DNA of 64,000 bases from an uncultured Eubacteriales bacterium (GTDB lineage Bacteria; Bacillota; Clostridia; Lachnospirales; Lachnospiraceae). Shown here in pieces: positions 34,923 to 44,527 of the stretch. Where the stretch lies: NCBI GenBank assembly GCA_900315015.1, contig OMXJ01000009.1, forward strand, positions 1-64,000, read 5' to 3'. Every line of letters starts with the position of its first letter. The first letter of the stretch is position 1. Made by a program: the position numbers and the translations under genes. The notes beneath the pieces are model-generated. The model saw nothing but the letters and a program-made list of their open reading frames with translations, did no database searches and had not been told where the DNA came from.

Positions 34923-37508
34923 TCAGCTTTCCTTTACAGCCTCAAGAGCACCTGCGGAGTTCAATCTTATCAAGATGGTATCGCCCTCACTAAGTTCATC
35001 TGAAAGAATCAGCTTAGCAGCAAGAGTTTCAACGCTCTTTTGGAGATATCTCCTAAGAGGTCTTGCACCGTACATAGGGTCATAAGCGGCATCGATAATG
35101 TAATTTCTAGCCTCATCAGTTACCTTTACGGTAAGCTGTCTGTCATCAAGAAGCTTGTTGAGTGAAGCAATAAGAAGCTCCATGATGCCATTGATATTAT
35201 CTTTAGTAAGAGGCTTGAACATTATGATTTCATCAAGACGGTTAAGGAACTCAGGTCTGAAATGAGCACGGAGCTCGCTTGTAACTCCGGCCTCGCAGTC
35301 AGGAGAGATATTACCGTTTTCATCAATTCCAGAAAGGAGTCTCTGGGAACCGATATTAGAGGTCATGATGAGGATAGTATTCTTAAAATCTACAGTTCTG
35401 CCCTGAGAATCGGTGAGACGGCCATCGTCAAGCACCTGAAGCAGGAGATTGAAGACATCAGGATGAGCCTTTTCAACCTCGTCAAAGAGAATGACGCTGT
35501 AAGGTCTACGGCGAACTGCTTCAGTAAGCTGGCCGCCCTCCTCGTAGCCAACGTAACCAGGAGCAGCACCTATAAGTCTTGAAACAGAGTACTTTTCCAT
35601 GTATTCGCTCATATCAATTCTGATTATTGCATTTTCATTATCAAAAAGGGCCTCTGCAAGAGCCTTTGCAAGCTCGGTTTTACCAACACCAGTAGGTCCA
35701 AGGAACATAAAGGAACCGATAGGACGCTTAGGATCTTTGATTCCGGCCTTAGAACGGATGATTGACTCTGCAACTTTCAAAACAGCATCATCCTGACCGA
35801 TTACTCTCTTATGCAGCTCATCACCAAGGTGAAGAGTCTTGCTGCGCTCGCTTTCAGTAAGCTTAGAAACAGGAACGCCGCTCCAGCGCGATACAATCCT
35901 TGCAATTTCCTCATCAGTAACATTCTCATGAACAGAAACAGAATCCTTTTCTATTGCCTTTTCCTTAGCTTCAAGAGTCTTAATGAGCTCTGGAAGTCTG
36001 CCATATTTAAGCTCAGCAGCCTTGTTAAGGTCGTAGCCGCGCTCAGCCTCTGCAATCTGATTCTTTACATCTTCAATTTCAGCTCTAATGCCATGAAGTT
36101 CTTCAAGAGACCCCTTTTCCTCCTGCCATTTAGCAGTACCGGTATTCAGCTTTTCCTTGGCATCTGCAAGCTCTTTCTGCAGAGCGTCGAGACGCTGAAG
36201 TGAAAGAGTGTCGGTTTCCTTTTTAAGAGCAGCCTCTTCAATTTCAAGCTGCATTACCTTACGTCTGACATCATCAAGCTCTGTAGGCATTGAATCAAGC
36301 TCTGTCTTAACAAGGGCACAGGCCTCATCAACAAGATCGATGGCCTTGTCTGGAAGGAATCGGTCTGAAATGTATCTGTTAGAGAGAGTAGCAGCAGCCA
36401 CAAGAGCAGAATCTGAAATCTTAACTCCGTGGTAATTCTCGTATCTCTCCTTTAAGCCTCTGAGGATTGAAATGGTATCCTCTACGGTTGGTTCGGAAAT
36501 CATTACAGGCTGGAAACGTCTCTCAAGAGCCTTGTCTTTTTCGATGTACTGTCTATATTCATTGAGGGTGGTAGCGCCGATGCAGTGAAGCTCGCCTCTA
36601 GCAAGCATAGGCTTGAGCATATTTCCGGCATCCATGGAACCCTCGCTATTTCCGGCACCGACAATGGTATGAAGCTCATCGATGAAAAGAATGATCTGAC
36701 CATTGCTCTTTTTAACATCATTTAAAACAGCCTTAAGTCTTTCTTCGAATTCGCCGCGGTACTTAGCACCAGCGACCATGGCACCAAGGTCTAGAGAAAA
36801 GATCTTCTTATTCTTTAGAGCATCAGGTACATCGCCCTTTACAATACGCTGAGCAAGACCTTCAACAGCGGCAGTTTTACCAACACCAGGCTCTCCTATG
36901 AGAACAGGGTTGTTTTTGGTCTTACGGGAAAGAATTCTTATTACATTTCTGATTTCAGTATCTCTGCCGATGACAGGATCCATCTTTCCGGATTTAGCCC
37001 TTTCAACAAGATCTGTAGAATACTTAGAAAGAGCATCGTAGGTATCTTCTGCATTGTCGGTTGTGACTTTCTGACCGCCTCTTATCTCTGAAACCGCCTC
37101 TAAGAAACGTTTTTCGTCGATTCTACAGCTCTTCATGAGCTCTTTTACCTCGCGGTTTGCGTAGCGGATAATGCCAAGGAAGAGGTGCTCTACAGTAACA
37201 TAAGCATCGCCCATGCTATTAGCAATGCTGCCTACATTTACAAGCACCTGATTAAGTTCATTTGAAATATAAGGCTGACCGCCCTCGACCTTTGGTTTTT
37301 TATTGAGAAGACCAGAAACCTGAGCAAGAAATACTTCAGGACTGATTCCCATCTTGGTTAAAAGCTTAGGGATAAGACCATCGTCATCATTAACGAGTAC
37401 ATAAAGGAGATGCTCTTGATCTATTGCCTGATGGTGGAAATCATAAGCACACTTTTCAGTGGCGCTTATGGCCTGTTGAGATTTCTGTGAAAATTTATCT
37501 ACGTTCAT
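34923..37508 (-). CDS. clpB: ClpB-type protein disaggregase
   Basis: AAA+ chaperone that works with DnaK to dissolve aggregates. 861 residues. The N-domain (about 1-145, [20 protein letters not shown]) is followed by NBD1 with Walker [21 protein letters not shown] and Walker [16 protein letters not shown], the coiled-coil middle domain (about 400-520, [15 protein letters not shown]) that marks ClpB rather than ClpC, and NBD2 with [35 protein letters not shown] and a C-terminal [16 protein letters not shown]. No ClpP-binding tripeptide loop was recognised. A GGAGGGAAAT site precedes ATG 37508. Its strong promoter has no CIRCE or CtsR box that I can see, but a direct repeat lies just upstream of the -35. 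Confidence 0.96.
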   Translation of the reverse strand: MNVDKFSQKSQQAISATEKCAYDFHHQAIDQEHLLYVLVNDDDGLIPKLLTKMGISPEVFLAQVSGLLNKKPKVEGGQPYISNELNQVLVNVGSIANSMGDAYVTVEHLFLGIIRYANREVKELMKSCRIDEKRFLEAVSEIRGGQKVTTDNAEDTYDALSKYSTDLVERAKSGKMDPVIGRDTEIRNVIRILSRKTKNNPVLIGEPGVGKTAAVEGLAQRIVKGDVPDALKNKKIFSLDLGAMVAGAKYRGEFEERLKAVLNDVKKSNGQIILFIDELHTIVGAGNSEGSMDAGNMLKPMLARGELHCIGATTLNEYRQYIEKDKALERRFQPVMISEPTVEDTISILRGLKERYENYHGVKISDSALVAAATLSNRYISDRFLPDKAIDLVDEACALVKTELDSMPTELDDVRRKVMQLEIEEAALKKETDTLSLQRLDALQKELADAKEKLNTGTAKWQEEKGSLEELHGIRAEIEDVKNQIAEAERGYDLNKAAELKYGRLPELIKTLEAKEKAIEKDSVSVHENVTDEEIARIVSRWSGVPVSKLTESERSKTLHLGDELHKRVIGQDDAVLKVAESIIRSKAGIKDPKRPIGSFMFLGPTGVGKTELAKALAEALFDNENAIIRIDMSEYMEKYSVSRLIGAAPGYVGYEEGGQLTEAVRRRPYSVILFDEVEKAHPDVFNLLLQVLDDGRLTDSQGRTVDFKNTILIMTSNIGSQRLLSGIDENGNISPDCEAGVTSELRAHFRPEFLNRLDEIIMFKPLTKDNINGIMELLIASLNKLLDDRQLTVKVTDEARNYIIDAAYDPMYGARPLRRYLQKSVETLAAKLILSDELSEGDTILIRLNSAGALEAVKES

Positions 37509-37552
37509 ATTTCCCTCCTTACGATTATAACTGTTGTATTTGTTCTATATGT

Positions 37553-37581
37553 ACTATAACACTTATGAAAAATAAAGTCAA
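37553..37581 (-). promoter_or_regulatory. Promoter of clpB
   Basis: Minus strand TTGACT (37576-37581), 17-bp spacer, TATAGT (37553-37558). Confidence 0.75.
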
Positions 37582-37587
37582 GGGCTT

Positions 37588-37617
37588 TTTACAATTTTTT
37601 AAAGGTTTACAATTTTT
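37588..37617. promoter_or_regulatory. 12-bp direct repeat upstream of the clpB -35 box
   Basis: TTTACAATTTTT occurs at 37588-37599 and 37606-37617, 18 bp apart, immediately upstream of the clpB -35. It may be a regulator site or an AT-rich UP element. Confidence 0.45.
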
Positions 37618-37744
37618 AGTATACTTTTGGTGGCGTTTATGTTAAAATATAACATAGGGAAAGTGTGCCCGTAAACAAAAATGGGGATTTAAAGGTTAGA
37701 ATATTATAATTAGATAGGTCGAAAAAACTGTATTGGAGCGTACT

Positions 37745-40700
37745 ATGAAGGATAGGATAAATAGGAAAAGGAAAAGTCATTTACTAAATGCGGAAGTATT
37801 ACTTATGATAATAGGAATCTTAATGGTCGTACTTATGATAATATGTTATATTCTCATGAAAACAGACCTGAATGAGATAAGTCAGAATGGGCAGCTCACT
37901 ATAGCCGACATACAGAAGGAAAATTTAAAGTTTGTGTATAATGTAATAACCATATTTATGTTTGGCATGGCCGGAATAATAAGCCTTCTTACCTATATAA
38001 ACAGCATTAAAAAGCAGGCTGAGAGGGATAGAGAGCTTGCGGAGAATAGGCTTGAGGCAGCTCTTGAGACAGATGAATATGCTACCTGGGAATACGACAC
38101 CATAGAGGACAAGCTCTTAAGAGTAGGCTATGAGGGCGGACTAATAGATTCAGATGAAAAAGAAATAGATAATCCGCTTGAATATATCACTAAAAATGAG
38201 ATTCTTGAACCAGAGGACAGAGAAAAGCTCATAGTATTCATAAAGAGCTTTTTTGAAAAAGAAAAGAAATCTGAGGTCATATTAAAGAGCAAGAATAAGA
38301 AAAAAGACATATCCTGGATCAAGCTATATGGAAGAAAGGTATTTGATGATAATGGAAATGTCCTCTCAGTAATAGGAAAGAGCATAGATGTAACCGAGGA
38401 GAAAACAAAAGAAATAGAAGAAGGCGGAAAGCTGGAGAGAGATACCAGGACAGGTCTTTTAAATGCAGAATCCTTCAAGAAAATGATCGAGGAAAAAATT
38501 AAAAGTGAGACCGAAGCAGCAATACATGTCATGTTCTATCTTGACATAGATGAGTTTAATGAAATAAGGGACAAATTCGGAAAAATCTACACCGATGCCA
38601 TGATGATACATATAGCAAATCAGCTGCGTTCCATATTTACACCTAGCGATTATATTGCAAGACTGGGAAAGGACTCCTTTGGAATCTTTGTAACCAACAT
38701 GAAGACCGTTGCTGATGCAGAAAAGAAGGCAGAAAATGTAATGGATATATTCCAAAAGGGCTTTGGCTTCAAGCTGAATTATTTTAATGTTTCAGCAAGC
38801 CTTGGAATGGCAGTATATCCAGAGGATGCCAACTTCTATGATAAGCTGTTTGAAAAATCGGCAATCGCCCTTTATGTAGCAAAAGACCATGGAAAGGCCC
38901 AGTTTACCAAGTATTCAGAGAGCATGGACAAGTTCTCTTCAGCGGCACGTAAATACTCAGAATATAAGCCGGTAAATAATATAGAGGAAAGAAATTCAAT
39001 AGTAAATGCAGAAATAATAAGTGATACCATAGATATCCTCTTTGATTCGAACTATTCAGGTTATGCAATAGACACTCTTTTATCGGTAGTAGGAACACTT
39101 CTTGAAATAAATCATCTCATAATTTTTGAGGCCTCAGACGATAAAAAGTGGATTGATGCGACTCATGAGTGGGCACAAAAGAACGAATTTCTTTTAGAAG
39201 ATAAAATTAGTCATATGCCCTATGAAAAGCATGAAAAGGGAATGCATTTCTTAAAGAACCTAAATCATAGATTCGTATCAGAAAATGATGGGGATGTTTA
39301 TGTACCAGAAAACTTTGTAAATGAAAATACCCCTAAGTTAAGGAGAATAATTCAGTGCGGAATATATGACAAGGATGAATTTGTAGGCTATTTATCAGCA
39401 CTTTCCTATGAAAAGGGAAAGGCCTGGAGTAAGACGGTAATAGACACACTTGCCATGGTAACCAAGATCGTAGGTGAGAGCATAATAAGAGACCGTACTC
39501 TTAGAAAGAGCATACTTACCTCACAAAGAGATCAGCTTACCAACACCTATAACTTCAACGCCTTCCTCAATGAAACCAACAGGGTGCATATTGAAAACCG
39601 TGAAAAGAAATATGCAATCATGTACATCGATGTAAATCAGTTCAAGCTCATAAACGAGACCTATGGCTATTCAGCCGGTGACTTCATTCTCATAGAAATG
39701 GGCAGAATAATAAATAGAGAATGCGGTGAAAGTGCCATTGTCAGCAGAGTTACAGGAGATAAGTTCCTAGCCTGCGTAGAATATCAGGACGAACAGAACA
39801 TCAATGAAATTGCGGATAGAATAAGTGAAGCTGGAAAGAAGATAGAAGATGACACCGGAGCGGTTTATAAGCTTGCGATAGTAATCGGAACCTACGTAAT
39901 GCAGAACGGTGACAGTGCCATCATGGCAGTAGATAAGGCGAACATAGCAAGAAAGAATGCACAGAGAAAGCATATCCTCTACTCACTATATCGGGATGAA
40001 ATGCATAATGAAATAGCAGAGGAGAAGGAAATTGAAGACGTAATGGAGGAAGCTCTTGTAGCAAGAGAATTCAAGGTATACTATCAGCCAAAATACAACC
40101 TTACAACAGGAAGAGTATATGGCTGTGAAGCGCTCTCACGCTGGGACAGAAAGGGAAAGGGAATAGTAAATCCGAGCGCTTATATTCCTATATTTGAGAA
40201 AAACGGCTTCATAAAGAAGCTGGATTATTATGTATTTGAAGAGGCCTGTGCCCTTGTAAGAAATCTGATGGATGATAAAAAGGAAGTATATCCGATATCC
40301 GTTAATTTCTCAAGAATCCACTTCAATAATGATCAGCTTCCAGAATTTTTATTAGAAACAGTAAAGAAATATAGGGTAAAGCCAGAGAGCTTTGAAATAG
40401 AGATAACTGAAACCGCCCTAAGACAGGTAGATGAACACTTTAGGAGTGTACTATCAAAGATAAAGGAATATGGCTTTAGCATATCAGTAGATGACTTCGG
40501 TTCAGGCTTATCAGCCCTGAACATGCTCTCAGATTTTAAGTTTGACGTACTGAAGATAGATAAGGATTTCTTCCATAATCAGTCAACAACGGAAAGAGAG
40601 AAGATAGTAATTTCAAGTATAGCAGAAATGGCAGAAAAGCTTGGAATGGAATTAATCTGCGAAGGCGTAGAAACAGAAACTCAGGCTGATTTCTTAGAAA

Positions 40701-40804
40701 GTGTGGGATGCCATCATGCGCAGGGATTTTTGTTTAGCAGACCTCTTCCGGTAGGAGAATTCCTAAGGCTTGTCTATAACGTAGACTTTAAAAAGCCGCA
40801 GTAG
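37745..40804 (+). CDS. Membrane EAL phosphodiesterase with two degenerate GGDEF domains
   Basis: 1019 residues. Two membrane helices near the N-terminus (about 15-40, LLMIIGILMVVLMIICYIL, and about 68-87) enclose a short outside loop. A PAS-like domain follows (about 100-225), then a GGDEF domain with RLGKDSFGIFV in place of RxGGDEF, a GAF-like region (about 400-590), a second GGDEF with RVTGDKFLACV, and a C-terminal EAL domain. The EAL residues needed for c-di-GMP hydrolysis are present: CEALSRW, SVNFSRIHF, FEIEITE, VDDFGSG, LKIDKDF, ICEGVETE and QGFLFSRP. Both GGDEF motifs are broken, so a phosphodiesterase is expected. ATG 37745 follows GGAG at 6 nt. It is divergent from clpB; cca begins 126 bp downstream. 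Confidence 0.92.
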   Translation: MKDRINRKRKSHLLNAEVLLMIIGILMVVLMIICYILMKTDLNEISQNGQLTIADIQKENLKFVYNVITIFMFGMAGIISLLTYINSIKKQAERDRELAENRLEAALETDEYATWEYDTIEDKLLRVGYEGGLIDSDEKEIDNPLEYITKNEILEPEDREKLIVFIKSFFEKEKKSEVILKSKNKKKDISWIKLYGRKVFDDNGNVLSVIGKSIDVTEEKTKEIEEGGKLERDTRTGLLNAESFKKMIEEKIKSETEAAIHVMFYLDIDEFNEIRDKFGKIYTDAMMIHIANQLRSIFTPSDYIARLGKDSFGIFVTNMKTVADAEKKAENVMDIFQKGFGFKLNYFNVSASLGMAVYPEDANFYDKLFEKSAIALYVAKDHGKAQFTKYSESMDKFSSAARKYSEYKPVNNIEERNSIVNAEIISDTIDILFDSNYSGYAIDTLLSVVGTLLEINHLIIFEASDDKKWIDATHEWAQKNEFLLEDKISHMPYEKHEKGMHFLKNLNHRFVSENDGDVYVPENFVNENTPKLRRIIQCGIYDKDEFVGYLSALSYEKGKAWSKTVIDTLAMVTKIVGESIIRDRTLRKSILTSQRDQLTNTYNFNAFLNETNRVHIENREKKYAIMYIDVNQFKLINETYGYSAGDFILIEMGRIINRECGESAIVSRVTGDKFLACVEYQDEQNINEIADRISEAGKKIEDDTGAVYKLAIVIGTYVMQNGDSAIMAVDKANIARKNAQRKHILYSLYRDEMHNEIAEEKEIEDVMEEALVAREFKVYYQPKYNLTTGRVYGCEALSRWDRKGKGIVNPSAYIPIFEKNGFIKKLDYYVFEEACALVRNLMDDKKEVYPISVNFSRIHFNNDQLPEFLLETVKKYRVKPESFEIEITETALRQVDEHFRSVLSKIKEYGFSISVDDFGSGLSALNMLSDFKFDVLKIDKDFFHNQSTTEREKIVISSIAEMAEKLGMELICEGVETETQADFLESVGCHHAQGFLFSRPLPVGEFLRLVYNVDFKKPQ

Positions 40805-40930
40805 TAGTATTGGCAAAAGGTAAAAATTGCAGTAAAATGTAAATAAGGCCATGAGAGGAAGTTGCAAAGGGAAAAGGGAAAAGTAAAAAAAGGAAAAGCA
40901 AGAGAAATATATAGTAAGGAGCAATAAATT

Positions 40931-42328
40931 ATGGATGGCAGATGGACAATACAAATGCCGGAGAATGTAAAGCAAATAATAAAGACTTTAAATGCAGCGG
41001 GCTATCAGGGCTATGCAGTCGGAGGGTGTGTAAGAGACAGCCTCATGGGAAGAATTCCTCACGACTGGGATGTAACCACAAATGCCCTTCCACTTCAGAT
41101 AAAAGCACTGTTTTCACACACGGTGGACACTGGAATAAAGCATGGAACAGTAACAGTACTATTTAAAAATGAAAGCGGAGGCTATGACGGCTATGAGGTG
41201 ACGACATATAGGGTAGATGGCACCTATGAAGACCATAGACATCCAGATTCAGTGAATTTTACGACCAATCTAAAAGAGGATCTAAAACGCAGAGATTTTA
41301 CGATAAACGCCATGGCCTATAATGATGAGGACGGCATAATCGATATATTCTCAGGCAAGGAAGACCTCGAAAAAGGAATCATAAGAGCAGTAGGAAATCC
41401 AGATGAGCGCTTCAGCGAGGATGCGCTTAGAATAATGAGAGCAGTAAGGTTCTCAGCTCAGCTGGGCTTTAACGTAGAAGAAGAAACTCTAAAGGAAATG
41501 GAGCATCACTCAAAAGAGCTGGAGAATGTATCAGCAGAAAGAATATATTCAGAGCTCACGAAGCTCTTAGCCTCAGAGCATCCGGAAAAAATACTGACCG
41601 CTTATGAAACTAAAATGACAAGCATATTTTTGCCGGAATTTGACCGCATGATGGAAACAGAGCAAAATAACCCTCATCATATCTATAATGTCGGACTTCA
41701 CACGGTAGAAGCCTTAAGGGCAGCAAATGTATTAGTAAAAGAAGACGGCTTAAATGAAGAAGAAGCTTTGTTATTAAAAATAGCAGTTCTGCTTCATGAT
41801 GTAGCAAAGCCGGAGACAAAGACCACCGATGAAAATGGAATAGATCATTTTTATGGACATCCTGCAGAAGGTGAAAAAATGGTGATAAGAATCCTAAAAA
41901 GGCTGAAGTCGGATAATCATACTATAGATGTAGTATCAAGATTGGTAAAATATCACGACAGGAGACCGGGAAGCAGGGGGAGCGTGCCAAAGAAACAGGT
42001 AAGAAAAATGGTCGCAAAGGTCGGAAGAGACATAATAAAGCTTGTTTTTGAAGTGCAAAAGGCAGACCTTGCGGCTCAAAATCCGGTATTCATGCCGGGC
42101 AAATATCAGCATCTTTTTGAAATAATGCATGTATATGGTCAGATAGAGGAAGCTGAGGATGCTCTTAGCATAAAGGAACTGAAGGTAAATGGAAAGGACA
42201 TAATGTCACTGGGAGTTCAGGGAAAGAAGGTAGGAGAAATCCTGAATGCTCTTCTTGAGAGGGTACTAGATGATCCTTTAGTAAATGAGCATGAAAGCCT
42301 GATGGAAATTGCTAAAACTTTAGTATAA
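40931..42328 (+). CDS. cca: CCA tRNA nucleotidyltransferase with HD domain
   Basis: Adds or repairs the 3' CCA end of tRNAs. 465 residues. The class II polymerase head has YAVGGCVRDSLMGRIPHDWDVTTNA, with the metal-binding DxD pair, then RRDFTINAMAYN and DEDGIIDIFSGKEDLEKGIIR. Further conserved segments are EDALRIMRAVRFSAQLGF and the neck helices. A C-terminal HD domain (HIYNVGLHTVEAL, AVLLHDVAKPETKT, FYGHPAEGEK) is typical of Firmicutes homologues and may give phosphatase/phosphodiesterase activity. ATG 40931 has AAGGAGCAATAAATT in front. An unusual 18-bp repeat array follows the stop. Confidence 0.95.
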   Translation: MDGRWTIQMPENVKQIIKTLNAAGYQGYAVGGCVRDSLMGRIPHDWDVTTNALPLQIKALFSHTVDTGIKHGTVTVLFKNESGGYDGYEVTTYRVDGTYEDHRHPDSVNFTTNLKEDLKRRDFTINAMAYNDEDGIIDIFSGKEDLEKGIIRAVGNPDERFSEDALRIMRAVRFSAQLGFNVEEETLKEMEHHSKELENVSAERIYSELTKLLASEHPEKILTAYETKMTSIFLPEFDRMMETEQNNPHHIYNVGLHTVEALRAANVLVKEDGLNEEEALLLKIAVLLHDVAKPETKTTDENGIDHFYGHPAEGEKMVIRILKRLKSDNHTIDVVSRLVKYHDRRPGSRGSVPKKQVRKMVAKVGRDIIKLVFEVQKADLAAQNPVFMPGKYQHLFEIMHVYGQIEEAEDALSIKELKVNGKDIMSLGVQGKKVGEILNALLERVLDDPLVNEHESLMEIAKTLV

Positions 42329-42385
42329 GAAGCAAAAAGATAATGTTAGTTCAAAAGACAAAATATTCTGAAGAATTATAATATT

Positions 42386-42529
42386 CTGAAAGATAAGAAC
42401 AGTCTGAAAGATAAGAACAGTCTGAAAGATAAGAACAGTCTGAAAGATAAGAACAGTCTGAAAGATAAGAACAGTCTGGAAGATAAGAACAGTCTGAAAG
42501 ATAAGAACAGTTTGAAAGATGAAAATAGC
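42386..42529. repeat. 18-bp minisatellite downstream of cca
   Basis: Eight head-to-tail units of CTGAAAGATAAGAACAGT (starts 42386, 42404, 42422, 42440, 42458, 42476, 42494, 42512). Six are identical, one has a single change, and the last is degenerate and merges into the following stem-loop. Confidence 0.97.
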
Positions 42530-42560
42530 CCGTGGCAGTAAAAAAAGTGCCGCGGGCTAT
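42525..42560. terminator. Stem-loop at the end of the repeat array
   Basis: ATAGCCCGTGGCA pairs with TGCCGCGGGCTAT (one G-T pair). The loop has an A-run, and only the minus strand has TTTTC after the stem, so it may act mostly on minus-strand transcripts. Confidence 0.6.
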
Positions 42561-42572
42561 AAATATGTCCGG

Positions 42573-42809
42573 AAAAAAAATAACCCCTGGCGGCTTTGCA
42601 GCCACCAGGGGTAAATACCAAGGTGCCGGATCTTACATTTTGAGTCCTAGCTAAAGCTAGGTGGGTTACCGCATATAAATTTTTGCCTTCCGCTGATAAC
42701 TAGCGCAGCTTACGAACTACTTCGGCCTGACAGCCACTTAAGAATATAGGTGTCCCATTGGTCATTTGTAGGTTCAAAATCGTAAGATTTATCGAACATC
42801 TCAGAATGT
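42573..42809 (-). ncRNA. ssrS: 6S RNA candidate (RNA polymerase regulator)
   Basis: About 235 nt on the minus strand with its own promoter and a strong terminator (stem ACCCCTGGTGGCT/AGCCGCCAGGGGT, then TTATTTTTTTT). There is no reading frame. The 5' end contains CTGAGATGTTCG, which matches the start region of E. coli 6S RNA. ATCTTACGATTTTGA can pair with TCAAAATGTAAGAT near the 3' end as a closing stem. A large bubble follows, with a small hairpin CCTAGC-TTTA-GCTAGG on its 3' side, and GGGACACC can pair with GGTAACCC as the upper stem. This is the 6S layout, an open-promoter mimic that binds the housekeeping holoenzyme. The match to the family is by eye; another structured RNA is possible. 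Confidence 0.6.
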
Positions 42810-42815
42810 AATTAT

Positions 42816-42844
42816 ATTATAGTATAAGAATCAAGAAAAATCAA
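42816..42844 (-). promoter_or_regulatory. Promoter of the 6S-like RNA
   Basis: Minus strand TTGATT (42839-42844), 17-bp spacer, TATAAT (42816-42821), located between the kinase gene and the RNA. Confidence 0.7.
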
Positions 42845-42877
42845 CAACTTTTTTAATTTATACTTCTTTTATTTGTT

Positions 42878-44527
42878 TTATTCGTTAAGCTTATCAAGCT
42901 CTGCTAGAGTGATAGCTGGAATAACAAAGGTGAATTCCGCACCCTTACCTTGCGTACTTCTGACAATGATGCCGCCGTCATGCTTGAAAACAATCTGTCT
43001 TGCAATAGCAAGGCCAAGTCCAGAGCCCTTTGCATTCTGGCGGAGCTTGGATTTGTAAAATTTATCAAAAATAACAGGAAGCTCATCTCTAGCAATACCT
43101 ACGCCGTTATCCTTAATGGAAATAGAAATGTAAGGATAGGTAGGATTTTCAGCATCCCAAGGCATAATGGCCTTTTTAACGTTCTTAAGGAGCACCGTAC
43201 CAAAGGAAATGGCTCCGTTTGAAAAATGGGTTGAATAAGCAGTCTGTATATCAGGTCTTGACACCTGCGTAAGCTCTGTCTGAGTAGAAGGAGTAACACT
43301 GACGCTGACCGTAGAGTCCTCAGGAGAGAACTTGATTGCGTTATCAAAAATAATCATGAACATCTGGCGCAGTCTGTCGTAATCACCCATGACCATTCCG
43401 AGATCAGTCTTATTTGTAAAATCGATTTTAATATTTTTGTTATTGCCAATAGCATTACCAGCCTTAAGAGCTTCATCAAAAATTGAGCTGACAGAAACCG
43501 GTTCTTTTTCAATAGAAAACTCAGGGTTCTGCATCTTAGACAGAATGAGAAGGTCTCCAACAAGACGTTCCATATGCTTACATTCCATAAGCATCTTATC
43601 ATAGTACTGAGTGACCTTTTCAGGATCGGTAATTACACCGTCTACAAGAGACTCAGTGTAAGCACGCATTACAGTAATAGGAGTTCTGAGCTCATGAGAA
43701 ACATTAGCAAAGAAATCAATTCTTGTCTGATCGAGCTGCTTTCTGATTCTTTCATTTTCAGTGAGCTTATCAGAAAGAAAGTCGAGCGTTCTAGCAAGGT
43801 CGCCTAGCTCATCGCCTCTTGTAAGATTGTTCTTTATGCCATATCTTCCATCAGATAAAAGCATGGCATTTCGTCTCATGGTAGAAATAGGAGCAACCAA
43901 TCTCTTAGTGAACCATAGAGCAATGATAAAGGCAACAATCAAAGAAAAAATGATAATGACCGTTATGACCTTGCGGTTAGTGATAAGAATATTATCCTGA
44001 ACGGCCATAGGAGCACTGATTAATAGACAGCCTGAAACATCGCCATATATATTTTTTATAGGAACGCCTATAGACATCATGGTAGCACCGTGAATGTCTA
44101 TGTAAGAATCCAGAGTGGTGCTTCTTCCTCTAAAGGCAGTAAGAATCAGCGAAACATAGCTGTCCGAGCTGTCCAGGTTTGAAAAAGAAATATTGGTAAG
44201 TCTGCTATCGATAGGCTGCTCAGAATGAGGATTAGCAATTATCCATACATCGAGATTGCCGGCCTTACTTAGTGTATCAATATATGAGAAAACAGCTTCT
44301 ACATCAGAGGTAGTGACTGTTGAATCAGAAAGGTAAGGATAAAGGTCGTCGGAAATACCGGATGCCTGATCTTGAATAAGTGCTTTATAGTGATTTTTTA
44401 TAGAAACCACAAGTGATTGTGTAAGCGCAAATCCCAGCATAAGAGTGAAAATGAGAAGGATACCGCCGTATATAGTAAATATTTCTATAAAAAGTCTACG
44501 CTTGAATTTCTTGCGTATTTTTATCAT
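42878..44527 (-). CDS. Sensor histidine kinase (HAMP-HisKA-HATPase)
   Basis: 549 residues. TM1 at about 15-40 and TM2 at about 187-206 flank an extracytoplasmic sensor region of roughly 145 residues with no recognised domain. A HAMP domain follows TM2 (TKRLVAPISTMRRNAMLL), then the HisKA box FFANVSHELRTPITVMRAY with the phosphorylated H278, and a HATPase_c domain with IIFDNAIKFS (N box), IKDNGVGIARDELPVIFDKF (G1/F) and GSGLGLAIARQIV (G2). It overlaps the upstream response-regulator gene by 4 bp (ATGA), so the pair is translationally coupled. The stimulus is unknown; the resemblance is to PhoR/VanS-type kinases. Confidence 0.94.
   Translation of the reverse strand: MIKIRKKFKRRLFIEIFTIYGGILLIFTLMLGFALTQSLVVSIKNHYKALIQDQASGISDDLYPYLSDSTVTTSDVEAVFSYIDTLSKAGNLDVWIIANPHSEQPIDSRLTNISFSNLDSSDSYVSLILTAFRGRSTTLDSYIDIHGATMMSIGVPIKNIYGDVSGCLLISAPMAVQDNILITNRKVITVIIIFSLIVAFIIALWFTKRLVAPISTMRRNAMLLSDGRYGIKNNLTRGDELGDLARTLDFLSDKLTENERIRKQLDQTRIDFFANVSHELRTPITVMRAYTESLVDGVITDPEKVTQYYDKMLMECKHMERLVGDLLILSKMQNPEFSIEKEPVSVSSIFDEALKAGNAIGNNKNIKIDFTNKTDLGMVMGDYDRLRQMFMIIFDNAIKFSPEDSTVSVSVTPSTQTELTQVSRPDIQTAYSTHFSNGAISFGTVLLKNVKKAIMPWDAENPTYPYISISIKDNGVGIARDELPVIFDKFYKSKLRQNAKGSGLGLAIARQIVFKHDGGIIVRSTQGKGAEFTFVIPAITLAELDKLNE

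Noticed and set aside
42351..42621. Two 81-84-codon minus-strand frames of Leu-Ser-Asp-Cys-Ser-Tyr repeats
   Set aside because: They are only the reverse reading of the 18-bp minisatellite and overlap stem-loops; no start signal.
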